From assembly GCF_020524485.1 (NCBI RefSeq), contig NZ_JAIVLF010000007.1:124001-188000 (forward strand): DNA of 64,000 bases. Direction: 5' to 3'. Below are positions 34,155 through 42,211 of this stretch, in pieces. A program made the position numbers and the translations under genes. The first letter of the stretch is position 1, and the number at the start of each line of letters is the position of its first letter. The notes beneath the pieces were generated by a model. That model made no database searches. It was not told the origin of the DNA and saw only the letters and a list, made by a program, of their open reading frames with translations. The DNA comes from Novosphingobium profundi. GTDB taxonomy: Bacteria; Pseudomonadota; Alphaproteobacteria; Sphingomonadales; Sphingomonadaceae.

Positions 34155-35552
34155 TCAGCCATCGGTGAAGGTATAGGGCTGCGCCCCGCGCCGCGTGTCA
34201 TCGACCATGACATCGCGCCCGATCGGCGGTACCGAACGTGCCGCGCATTCCGGTCGGTGGCACAACCGGCACGTAACGCCGATCGGCGTCGCCTCCACGA
34301 TCTCAGGCTCCATCCCCCGGGCATAGACCAGGCGGGGCGCCTCGCTTGCCGCGCAGCCCAACGCCACGGCGCGGGTGACCTGCCCTCGCCCGTACCCGTT
34401 GCCCCCGCTCGCCACCGTGCGCGCGACCGAAAAGAAACGCTCGCCCCCCGGCAGTTCAAGCCACTGGGTGTGGATCACCCGAGGCGCACGGAAGACTTGA
34501 TGCACGCTCCACAGGGGGCATCCCCCCCCGTGCGCGGCGAAGGGGAAGCCCGCTCCATCCAGACGCTTGGAGACATTGCCCGCCTCGTCCAGGCGCAGGA
34601 AGAAGAACGGCACGCGCTCCTCGCCGGGCCGCTGAAGCGTGGTGAGACGATGGGCGACCTGCTCGAAGCTCGCGCCAAACAGGGCGCCCAGCGCCTCGAT
34701 GTCGTAGCCACGTTGCTCGGCCGCGCGCGCGAACCTGCCATAAGGCATGAGCATCGCCGCCGCGCCGTAGGCCGCCAGCGCGCGCTGGAGGAGCACCCGC
34801 GTAGTCTCACTGGCGAAGGTCTCCACCCGCAGGATCGCCTTGATGTCGCTGCGCATCGCGGTGTGCGCGATATGGGTCGCCGTCTGGAAGGCGCGACTGG
34901 GACCATCAAGCGTGTCATCGAGCAGGAGCTGCTGGTTGTGCCGATCGAAACGGCGCAGCGCCCCCATCATGACCTCGGGCGGCAGCGCGCGCACGCGCAC
35001 GCCCTTGCCCTTGAGCCATGCCTCGGCCCCGCCTGCCTGCTCGATCTCGGCGGCAAGATCCTCGGCCCGGGTATCGAGCGGATGGAAATAGTTTCGCCGC
35101 GCCGCCAAGAAGCGCTGTGCCTCCCGCACCGGTTCGTTTTCCTCGGCCCCGGGACCCGCCGCGCGCTGTTCGGCGAGCGCCTGCTGCTCGCGCGTGTAGG
35201 CACCATGAAGGCGTAGCAATGCTTCGCTCACCCCCGGAAAGCTCATCGCGATGTCCGATATCTCCAGCGCCGGCAGGTCGATATCGGCGAAGATCGGATC
35301 GCGCAGCACGTCGGACAGGCGCCGTGCATAGTCCTCGCCGTCCTCGCTTGCGAGGTCGCCGATTTCCAGACGGTAGGTGCGCGCAAGCCGCACCAGCATC
35401 TCGGCCGTGACCGGACGCTGGTTACGCTCGAGCAGCGCGACATAGCTGGGCGAGATCTCCAGATCGTCGGCCATGGCTTGCTGGGTGAGGCCAAGTTCCC
35501 GGCGCAGCCGGCGCAGGCGCGGACCGAGATATAAGGGGCGGGTTTCAGCCAT
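34155..35552 (-). CDS. RamB/ScfR-type XRE regulator (short-chain acyl-CoA-responsive family)
   Basis: 465 aa from ATG 35552, with AGGAG upstream. The frame stays open far upstream through aceA antisense, but the family starts here. An N-terminal Xre/Cro HTH (about 9-64; LGLTQQAMADDLEISPSYVALLERNQRPV) is followed by an IrrE-like/DUF955 middle region and the C-terminal DUF2083 domain with a Cys cluster (TCRLCHRPECAAR) that may bind metal. Relatives control glyoxylate and propionate metabolism genes, such as RamB acting on aceA. It is divergent from aceA, and a perfect inverted repeat lies between them, so regulation of aceA and of itself is likely. Confidence 0.9.
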   Translation of the reverse strand: MAETRPLYLGPRLRRLRRELGLTQQAMADDLEISPSYVALLERNQRPVTAEMLVRLARTYRLEIGDLASEDGEDYARRLSDVLRDPIFADIDLPALEISDIAMSFPGVSEALLRLHGAYTREQQALAEQRAAGPGAEENEPVREAQRFLAARRNYFHPLDTRAEDLAAEIEQAGGAEAWLKGKGVRVRALPPEVMMGALRRFDRHNQQLLLDDTLDGPSRAFQTATHIAHTAMRSDIKAILRVETFASETTRVLLQRALAAYGAAAMLMPYGRFARAAEQRGYDIEALGALFGASFEQVAHRLTTLQRPGEERVPFFFLRLDEAGNVSKRLDGAGFPFAAHGGGCPLWSVHQVFRAPRVIHTQWLELPGGERFFSVARTVASGGNGYGRGQVTRAVALGCAASEAPRLVYARGMEPEIVEATPIGVTCRLCHRPECAARSVPPIGRDVMVDDTRRGAQPYTFTDG

Positions 35553-35579
35553 GCGGGGTGGCTCCTGTGAGGGCTGTAC

Positions 35580-35606
35580 AACTTTACAATCAAATCTTGT
35601 AAAGTT
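35580..35606. promoter_or_regulatory. Operator between the ScfR-like gene and aceA
   Basis: Perfect 10-base arms AACTTTACAA (35580-35589) and TTGTAAAGTT (35597-35606) with a seven-base spacer, followed at once by a partial further half-site TTTGACAA. It is AT-rich in a GC-rich genome and lies 28 bases before the regulator start and 94 bases before the aceA start. The position suggests binding by the ScfR/RamB-like protein with autoregulation; this is inference. Confidence 0.7.
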
Positions 35607-35699
35607 TGACAATGTCACTGCGCAAGCCATTTCACGCAAGAAAGTTTGCCCGTATCTGGAGGTCATCGCAAACAACCGCCGCTTCCAAGGCCCTTCGCA

Positions 35700-37328
35700 A
35701 TGCAGGCCAACGGCACCATGAACGGGATGAGACCAGTGACCTACCAGAGCACGATCAGCGCCGCCGGACAGACCATCGGCAACGAACCCAACTGGAACGG
35801 CATCGAGGCCGAGTCGGTGGCGCGCATGCGCCTGCAGAACCGCTTCAACACCGGGCTCGACATCGCCCGTTACACCGCGAAGATCATGCGCCAGGACATG
35901 GCCGCCTACGATGAGGACCCAGCCAACTACACCCAGTCGCTGGGCTGCTGGCACGGTTTCATCGGGCAGCAGAAGATGATCTCCATCAAGAAGCACTTCG
36001 GCTCGACCAAGGGGCGCTACCTCTATCTCTCGGGCTGGATGGTCGCCGCGCTGCGCTCGGACTTCGGACCCCTGCCCGACCAGTCGATGCACGAAAAGAC
36101 GAGTGTCCCGGCCCTGGTGGAAGAGCTCTACACCTTCCTCAAGCAGGCCGACGCCCGCGAACTTGGAGGCATGTTCCGCGATCTCGACAAGGCCCGCAAG
36201 GGCGGTGACGAGATGGAGGCCAAGCGCATCGAAACCGCGATCGACAATTACGAGACCCACGTGGTTCCGATCATCGCGGATATCGATGCCGGCTTCGGCA
36301 ATGCCGAGGCGACCTACCTCCTCGCCAAGAAGTTCATCGAAGCGGGCGCCTGCTGCCTCCAGATCGAGAACCAGGTCTCGGACGAGAAGCAGTGCGGACA
36401 CCAGGACGGCAAGGTCACGGTTCCGCACGAGGACTTCATCGCGAAGATCCGCGCGATCCGCTACGCCTTCATGGAGCTGGGCGTCGAGGACGGCCTGATC
36501 GTGGCGCGCACCGACTCGCTGGGCGCCGGGCTCACCAAGCAGATCGCCTATACCCGCGCGGCGGGCGACATCGGCGACCAGTACAACAGCTACCTCGACT
36601 GCGAGGAAGTGGGCACCGGTGAGGTCGGCCACGGCGAAGTCCTGATCAGCCGCGACGGCAAGCTCATGCGCCCCAAGCGCCTGCCCAGCAATCTCTACCA
36701 GTTCCGCAAGGGAACCGGCGAGGACCGCTGCGTGCTCGACTGCATCAATGCGCTTCGCAACGGCGCCGACCTGCTGTGGATCGAGACCGAAAAGCCGCAC
36801 ATCGGCCAGATCGGCGGGATGGTCAGCCGCATTCGCGAGGAGATGCCCAATGCCAAACTGGTCTACAACAACTCGCCCAGCTTCAACTGGACGCTCAACT
36901 TCCGCCAGCAGGTCTACGATGCATGGGAAGCGGCGGGACGTGATCTTTCGGGGTATGACCGCGCGAAGCTGATGAGCGTGGACTACGACGGCACCGAATT
37001 GGCGGCCGAGGCCGACGAGCGCATCCGCACCTTCCAGAAGGACGCGGCGCGCGAGGCGGGCATCTTCCACCACCTCATCACCCTGCCCACCTACCACACC
37101 GCGGCGCTGTCGACCGACAACCTCGCAAAGGAGTACTTCGGCGAACAGGGCATGCTCGGCTACGTCAAGGGCGTCCAGCGCCAGGAAATCCGCCAGGGCA
37201 TCGCCTGCGTGAAGCACCAGAACATGGCCGGCTCGGACATCGGCGATGATCACAAGGAATACTTCGCCGGCGAAGCGGCTCTCAAGGCTGGCGGCGAACA
37301 CAATACGATGAACCAGTTCGCGGCCTGA
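35700..37328 (+). CDS. aceA: Isocitrate lyase, long (Pseudomonas-type) form
   Basis: 542 aa from ATG 35700; ATGs at 35718 and 35727 are alternatives. It splits isocitrate to glyoxylate and succinate, the first step of the glyoxylate shunt for growth on acetate or fatty acids. The catalytic loop reads KQCGH (Cys232) rather than the KKCGH of the short E. coli form, and the length is like the 531-aa P. aeruginosa enzyme. Other active-site segments are DIDAGFGNAEATY, QIENQVSDEKQCGHQDGK and NNSPSFNW. Malate synthase is not in the window. Regulation by the divergent ScfR-like protein is likely. Confidence 0.97.
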   Translation: MQANGTMNGMRPVTYQSTISAAGQTIGNEPNWNGIEAESVARMRLQNRFNTGLDIARYTAKIMRQDMAAYDEDPANYTQSLGCWHGFIGQQKMISIKKHFGSTKGRYLYLSGWMVAALRSDFGPLPDQSMHEKTSVPALVEELYTFLKQADARELGGMFRDLDKARKGGDEMEAKRIETAIDNYETHVVPIIADIDAGFGNAEATYLLAKKFIEAGACCLQIENQVSDEKQCGHQDGKVTVPHEDFIAKIRAIRYAFMELGVEDGLIVARTDSLGAGLTKQIAYTRAAGDIGDQYNSYLDCEEVGTGEVGHGEVLISRDGKLMRPKRLPSNLYQFRKGTGEDRCVLDCINALRNGADLLWIETEKPHIGQIGGMVSRIREEMPNAKLVYNNSPSFNWTLNFRQQVYDAWEAAGRDLSGYDRAKLMSVDYDGTELAAEADERIRTFQKDAAREAGIFHHLITLPTYHTAALSTDNLAKEYFGEQGMLGYVKGVQRQEIRQGIACVKHQNMAGSDIGDDHKEYFAGEAALKAGGEHNTMNQFAA

Positions 37329-37356
37329 CCGCCTCGCCTGGGAGAGGAGCGCGAGC

Positions 37357-37659
37357 ATGGATATCCGCGAACACCTGAAATTGCCGAGCGGGGTAACTCT
37401 CAAACTCGCCCCGCTCGCCGATACCGAAGAACTGACAACGACCGACGCCAATCCCGGCGCGCGCAATGGAAGGAGACGTGACATGATGACTGCAACGACC
37501 ACGACCGAACCGGCCCGCGCCCGCGCGGTGCTGTCCAACCAGGACTTCAAGCTGCTGCAGGATGCCTGCCTGTTCTACCTGAAGGCCCATGAGGACGATC
37601 CCATCTCGTCCAAGTACTCCGCGCTCTATCACCGCCTCGGCTCGGCAATCCGCCGCTGA
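37357..37659 (+). CDS. Small protein following aceA, two possible starts
   Basis: 100 aa from ATG 37357 (preceded by GGAGAGGAG) or 58 aa from ATG 37483 (preceded by GGAAGGAGA, an equally strong site). Both are in the same frame, so a long and a short form could be made. The shared C-terminal part (SNQDFKLLQDACLFYLKAHEDDPISSKYSALYHRLGSAIRR) is helical and charged; the N-terminal extension looks unstructured. No membrane helix or signal. It starts 28 bases after the aceA stop and is probably co-transcribed. I do not recognise the family. Confidence 0.6.
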   Translation: MDIREHLKLPSGVTLKLAPLADTEELTTTDANPGARNGRRRDMMTATTTTEPARARAVLSNQDFKLLQDACLFYLKAHEDDPISSKYSALYHRLGSAIRR

Positions 37660-37666
37660 TGGAGCC

Positions 37667-37699
37667 CCCGACACCGGCGCTCCAGAACGCCGGGTCGGG
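37667..37699 (+). terminator. Bulged hairpin after the aceA operon
   Basis: CCCGAC-a-CCGGCG pairs with CGCCGG-GTCGGG around an eight-base loop. It lies eight bases after the small-gene stop. There is no T-run, so it is a weak or Rho-assisted terminator or an mRNA-stabilising hairpin. Confidence 0.5.
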
Positions 37700-37875
37700 A
37701 AGCCGAATTCATCGAGTTTTCCTGGGGAGGAAAGCGTGGCCCGTTCCGCAGACACTGCGGGGCGGGCCCATTTGCGTGCCGGAGCGCCCTGTCGAGATGA
37801 CGGACCGTCTCTCCCGGATAGTTACGCAAGTCTCGGTTAGAGCGATCTCAAGCCCGATCCCTCTAGGCCTCGAGC

Positions 37876-40701
37876 ATGGGCACCAGCGGCACGGATTCCC
37901 TCGATATGATCGCGATGATCGCGATGATCGCGCTCCAGCAGTCCCGGATGGACCTGATATTGCTGGCCGCCATCGTGTGCCTGATGGCTTCGGGGACGAC
38001 GGTCCTGTTGCTGCGCCAAGCCCGCCGTAGCCGACAGCGCGAACGGCGCCTCTGGACCCTGGCCGCAGGCGCGGCGCTTGGCTTCGGGGCCTGGGCCAGC
38101 CATTTCATCGCGCTCCTGGGAGACGATCCTACCCACGATCACGCCCATTCGGCTGTCCTGACACTGGCCAGCCAGACCACCGGACTGGCTGCCGGGCTCC
38201 TCGCCTTGCACCTGGCCGTCCCGGGACAAACGGTACGCGCCAAGGCCATGGCGACAGGCGTGCTCTCGATCGGCTTCGCCATCATGCACTATCTGGGAGG
38301 CCTCTCGCTCCAGGTCGACGCAACGTTCCAATGGCACTTTGGCCTGGTGAGCGCCTCCCTCCTCCTGCCTGCCCTGTTCTTCTACCCGGCGCTCACCCAC
38401 ACGCTTGCGCGGCGGGGCCCAGGCTCGCCGTGGCCCGCGGCACTTCTGCTCGCTCTGGGAACCGCGAGCCTGCATCTGCTAGGTTCGGCGGCGCTGACAC
38501 CGGGCCCCGAGCATGGCGCACTGAGCGCTCCAGCCATCCCGGCAAGTTCCCTGGCCGGATGGGTGGCCGCCGTCGCGCTGGCCATGCTCGCAGCCGGCAT
38601 GGCAACCCAGCTCGTACGCAGCCAAGCTCAGGCGTCGCTGTTGCGGAGCGAGCGGCAGTTCTCCGACCTCGTCCGCTCGATCTCGGACTACGCCATTGTC
38701 CTGCTCGGCACGGACGGCACCGTCACGCAGTGGAACGAAGGCGCGCGCAACCTGACCGGCTACAGCGCGCAGGACATGCTCGGAATGCCCGTCGCGCGGC
38801 TGTTCAGCTATGGCGACCGCAGTGACGACCTGCCCGCACGCACACTCGAACATGCGCGCGAAACGGGCAGTGCCTCAGGCGAATGTCTCTACCTGCGGCG
38901 GGACGGGTCCACATTCTGGGGGCACGGCACGTTTCAGGCCACCCGCGGCCCCGAAGGCCGGCTTGCCGGATACTCCTTTGTCATGCGCGACGTGAGCGGG
39001 TTCAAGGCAGACAAGGACCTGATTGCCCAGACCTCGATGCGGCTCGACACCGCGCTGACCAACATGCACGAGGGCCTCTGCCTGTTCGATGCCGATGGCC
39101 ACCTGGTGCTGTGCAACGCCCGCTTTCGCGAGCTATGGGACCTCGATGACGCCGTGTGCGAAGCGGGAACCCCGCTGGCCGAGATGGTCCGCGCCGGCTT
39201 CATGAATCCTGATGGGACAGAGCACGCCGCCCCCGCACTTGCCCAGTACCGCCAGCTCCTGAAGGAGACCTTCGCCAAACCCTCTCTCCCCCCCATCACG
39301 ATCGATTTCGACGGCGCGCTGGCGGTCTCGATCGCCAACCGCGCGCTTCCTGACGGTGGCTGGGTCACCACGTGCGATGACATCACCGAGCAGCGCCGCT
39401 CCGAAGCGCGCATCGCGCACATGGCGCTGCACGACAGCCTTACCGGACTGCCCAACCGCACCCGCTTCAACCAGCGTCTTGACGACAAGCTGGCACTGGC
39501 CAAGCGCACGCAGGGCAAAGTCGCCGTGATCGCGATGGACCTCGACCGCTTCAAGGACGTCAACGACACCCACGGCCATGCTGCGGGTGATGCGTTGCTC
39601 CAGTCCATCGGCCGCGCGGTGACGGAGGGTACACTCGAGAGCGAAGTCGTCGCCCGACTCGGTGGTGACGAGTTTGCCGCGGCCAAGATATTCACCGACA
39701 CTCAGGACCTCAGCGAATTCGTCAGCCGACTGCACGCCTGTATCGCGGGCGCCAACGATTGCAGGGACATCGAGGTCGGCGCGAGCCTCGGCATCGCGAT
39801 CTTCCCCGACGACGGCCTCGACCGGGAAACTCTCCTCAACAATGCAGACCTTGCGATGTACCGCGCGAAGGGCCAGCGCGGCGAGAGCTGCTGCTACTAC
39901 GAGGAAGGCATGGACGCCGCCGCCCGGCGACGTCGCCTTCTGGCGGGAGACTTACGCCAAGCCATTGCGCGCGGGGAACTGCATCTGCTCTACCAGCCGC
40001 AGCGCTCGCTACGCAGTGGAACGCTCAGTGGCTACGAAGCGCTGCTGCGCTGGCAACATCCCCGCCTGGGGTTCATCCCACCCGACGAGTTCATCCCGAT
40101 CGCCGAAGAAAGCGGATCGATCTTCGCGATTGGCGAATGGGTGCTCGAGGAAGCCTGCCGCGAAGCCCAACGCTGGCCGGGCGGAGAGAAGGTTGCCGTC
40201 AATCTATCGGCGGTGCAGTTCTCCAAGCCCGATCTTGTCGGCACGATCCACAGGATACTCGCCGAGACCGGTCTTTCCCCGCGCCGCCTTGAGCTTGAGA
40301 TCACCGAAACCGCGATCATCGAGGACAAGCTGCGCGCACTCCACTGCCTGCGCCAGTTGAAGGCCATGGGTATCGGGGTGGCCATCGACGACTTCGGCAC
40401 GGGCTACTCCTCGCTCGACACGCTCCACTCCTTTCCCTTCGACAAGATCAAGATCGACAAGTCCTTTCTCTTGCTCTCCGACACAAGCGCGCAGGCCCGC
40501 GCGATCATCCGCGCCGTTCTTGCGCTGGGCAAGAGCCTCGCCATTCCGGTTCTGGCCGAAGGCGTGGAGACCGAAGCGCAGCTGCGAATTCTGGAGAACG
40601 AAGGGTGCGACGAAGCCCAGGGCTATTATTTCGGCCGTCCGGGCGGGCCACCGAGCCATCCCCGCTCCGACCTCACGCAAAAGACCGCCGTCAACACCTG
40701 A
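37876..40701 (+). CDS. MHYT-PAS-PAS-GGDEF-EAL cyclic-di-GMP signalling protein
   Basis: 941 aa. An N-terminal seven-helix MHYT sensor (about 25-245) has one weak motif, SHFIAL, and one clear motif, IMHYLGG; MHYT domains are proposed to bind metal and sense gases. Two PAS domains (about 258-380 and 385-500) precede GGDEF (RLGGDEF, Gly596-Phe600) and EAL (Glu721 in EALLRW). The EAL site is complete: VNLSAVQF, EITET, IDDFGTGYSSL, KIDKSF and AEGVET, so phosphodiesterase activity is likely; the cyclase site is also intact. The start is uncertain because the N-terminus contains ATGATCGCG three times in tandem (37906-37932). Confidence 0.92.
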   Translation: MGTSGTDSLDMIAMIAMIALQQSRMDLILLAAIVCLMASGTTVLLLRQARRSRQRERRLWTLAAGAALGFGAWASHFIALLGDDPTHDHAHSAVLTLASQTTGLAAGLLALHLAVPGQTVRAKAMATGVLSIGFAIMHYLGGLSLQVDATFQWHFGLVSASLLLPALFFYPALTHTLARRGPGSPWPAALLLALGTASLHLLGSAALTPGPEHGALSAPAIPASSLAGWVAAVALAMLAAGMATQLVRSQAQASLLRSERQFSDLVRSISDYAIVLLGTDGTVTQWNEGARNLTGYSAQDMLGMPVARLFSYGDRSDDLPARTLEHARETGSASGECLYLRRDGSTFWGHGTFQATRGPEGRLAGYSFVMRDVSGFKADKDLIAQTSMRLDTALTNMHEGLCLFDADGHLVLCNARFRELWDLDDAVCEAGTPLAEMVRAGFMNPDGTEHAAPALAQYRQLLKETFAKPSLPPITIDFDGALAVSIANRALPDGGWVTTCDDITEQRRSEARIAHMALHDSLTGLPNRTRFNQRLDDKLALAKRTQGKVAVIAMDLDRFKDVNDTHGHAAGDALLQSIGRAVTEGTLESEVVARLGGDEFAAAKIFTDTQDLSEFVSRLHACIAGANDCRDIEVGASLGIAIFPDDGLDRETLLNNADLAMYRAKGQRGESCCYYEEGMDAAARRRRLLAGDLRQAIARGELHLLYQPQRSLRSGTLSGYEALLRWQHPRLGFIPPDEFIPIAEESGSIFAIGEWVLEEACREAQRWPGGEKVAVNLSAVQFSKPDLVGTIHRILAETGLSPRRLELEITETAIIEDKLRALHCLRQLKAMGIGVAIDDFGTGYSSLDTLHSFPFDKIKIDKSFLLLSDTSAQARAIIRAVLALGKSLAIPVLAEGVETEAQLRILENEGCDEAQGYYFGRPGGPPSHPRSDLTQKTAVNT
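37906..37932 (+). repeat. Three tandem ATGATCGCG units at the gene start
   Basis: Exact 9-base unit repeated three times in frame, encoding Met-Ile-Ala each time. Any of these ATGs could serve as a start, giving proteins that differ by three residues; slippage here would change the N-terminus without breaking the frame. Confidence 0.8.
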
Positions 40702-40826
40702 CACACGATATCCCGGCACGACCACGTCTTGCAGACTGATGGCGCGCTTGATCGAGAACATGGACAGGCATCCCAACCTCGCGCACGGTGCACACCTGCC
40801 CCCTGCCTGCGAGGAGACCGTTGCCG

Positions 40827-41765
40827 ATGAAGTCGATCGCCACCTTGACGATGAACCCGACCATCGACGTTTCCTACGACGTCGCCGAAATGCGGCACAC
40901 CCACAAGATGCGCACCGACAACGAGTGGTACGCCCCTGGCGGCGGTGGGCTCAACGTCGCCCGCGTCTTCGTGCGGCTGGGCGGAAATGCGCGCTCGTTC
41001 TATCTCTCCGGCGGAGCCACCGGCCCCGCACTCGATGGCCTGGTCGACCTGCATCAACTGGTCCGTACGCGCATAGCCATTACCGGCCCCACCCGCGTCG
41101 CTTCGGCCGTGCTGGAACGCCAGAGCGGCAAGGAATACCGCTTCACCCCGCAAGGGCCGCGGATCGCGCCCGACGAATGGAATGAATGCCTCGACCGGCT
41201 CGACGAAACGGATGCCGATATCGTGGTCCTCAGCGGCTCGCTACCTCCCGGCGTCCCCGATGACTTCTACGCGCAGGCCACGAGACGCCTGCGTCGCAAA
41301 GGGATCGAAGTCGTACTCGACAGTTCGGGCCCGGCCCTCTCCCATGGCATCGCCGAGGGCGACCTGCTGCTGGTCAAACCCAGCTCGGGCGAACTGGAGA
41401 GCTACCTAGGGACTTCCCTCAGGGGAAATCCCTCTATCGCCCAAGCCGCCCGCGCCATAGTCGCAGAAGGCAAGGCCAGGCTGATGGCCGTGACCCTGGG
41501 GCATGAGGGGGCAATTCTGGCGCGGGCCGACGGTGCCTGGTTCCTCCCGGCGCTGCCGATCGAAGCGGCAAGCGCTGTGGGGGCAGGCGACAGCTTCGTC
41601 GCGGCGATGGTCTACGCTCTAGCGCGCGGCGATGATGATCTCGCCGCATTCCGCATGGGGCTTGCCGCGGGAACCGCCGCCGTGCTGCGTGCAGGCACCG
41701 GGCTTGCACAGGCCCACGACATCGCCCGCCTACTTAGACAAGTGCCTGATCCCGAACCACTATGA
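40827..41765 (+). CDS. pfkB: PfkB-type phosphofructokinase
   Basis: 312 aa from ATG 40827 with GAGGAGA upstream. It follows E. coli PfkB over its whole length: opening TLTMNPTIDVSYDV, WYAPGGGGLNVAR, LSGGATGPAL, VVLSGSLPPGVPDD, VLDSSGPAL, LVKPSSGELE and the catalytic anion-hole AVGAGDSFVAAM with its Asp. It phosphorylates fructose-6-phosphate, fructose-1-phosphate or tagatose-6-phosphate; motifs do not decide among these. It follows the c-di-GMP gene by 125 bases, with no sugar-transport gene beside it. Most sphingomonads use the Entner-Doudoroff route, so its job may not be classical glycolysis. Confidence 0.88.
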   Translation: MKSIATLTMNPTIDVSYDVAEMRHTHKMRTDNEWYAPGGGGLNVARVFVRLGGNARSFYLSGGATGPALDGLVDLHQLVRTRIAITGPTRVASAVLERQSGKEYRFTPQGPRIAPDEWNECLDRLDETDADIVVLSGSLPPGVPDDFYAQATRRLRRKGIEVVLDSSGPALSHGIAEGDLLLVKPSSGELESYLGTSLRGNPSIAQAARAIVAEGKARLMAVTLGHEGAILARADGAWFLPALPIEAASAVGAGDSFVAAMVYALARGDDDLAAFRMGLAAGTAAVLRAGTGLAQAHDIARLLRQVPDPEPL

Positions 41766-42211
41766 TCTATACTGATTCGCTTTTTGCGGAAGTTCTCGCG
41801 CTTGACGCAGGTGCAGCAATTGGCCCGCTTTTCGCAAATGCAGCATGATTTTGCGATAAACCACCCACTCACTTCGCATCAGCACAATCCCTTAGGTCCA
41901 ATACGGGTCATTTTGAGCGCCTGGCGCAAGCATATTTGCATTTATTGCTTTTCAGCCGGACATTTCTGTTGCACATTCCACTCGAACAGTCTTTTAGACC
42001 GAAACGAGTTTTGAAGAGGTTGGGAGAGAGCGCGCCGGGGGACACCTCCGGCGCGCCGATTTTTAAGGGGGCAAGTTTGGGGTCGAGGCACCGCCTCCCC
42101 CTCCCCCGTCTAACCCTCCCCTGTCATTCTGAAGTCAGGATTGCTCCGTAAGGCGGGCTCGGGTAGCGCAAAGCGCGCTGCACCCCACACTTCCGGAATG
42201 CCCTTCTTCCC
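41766..42211 (+). other. AT-richer gene-free stretch, possible small-RNA locus
   Basis: No convincing reading frame on either strand. Bases 41766-42015 are clearly AT-richer than the rest of the window, with many TTTT and TTTGC stretches. It ends in an intrinsic terminator on the plus strand. A promoter plus terminator without a gene is the layout of a small RNA, but I cannot name one. The rest (42070-42211) is C-rich and shows nothing definite. Confidence 0.4.
42030..42064 (+). terminator. Intrinsic terminator with no gene directly upstream
   Basis: Arms GCGCGCCGG (42030-42038) and CCGGCGCGC (42048-42056) followed by CGATTTTT. The nearest upstream gene, pfkB, ends 264 bases earlier, so this either ends a long pfkB tail or a separate small transcript. 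Confidence 0.8.

Noticed and set aside
34500..34525. AGGGGGCATCCCCCC resembling the hairpin at 8331-8348
   Set aside because: It lies inside the ScfR-like coding region, where it encodes a conserved glycine-rich stretch, so similarity is probably chance.
34155..37550. A 1131-codon open frame on the minus strand covering the ScfR-like gene and the antisense of aceA
   Set aside because: Only the part from 35552 down matches a protein family and has a ribosome site. The upstream part is the antisense of aceA, a common effect of GC-rich codon use.
41390..41435. Short inverted sequence GGACTTCCCTCAGGGGAAATCC inside pfkB
   Set aside because: It is within the reading frame and too short and imperfect to claim as an element.
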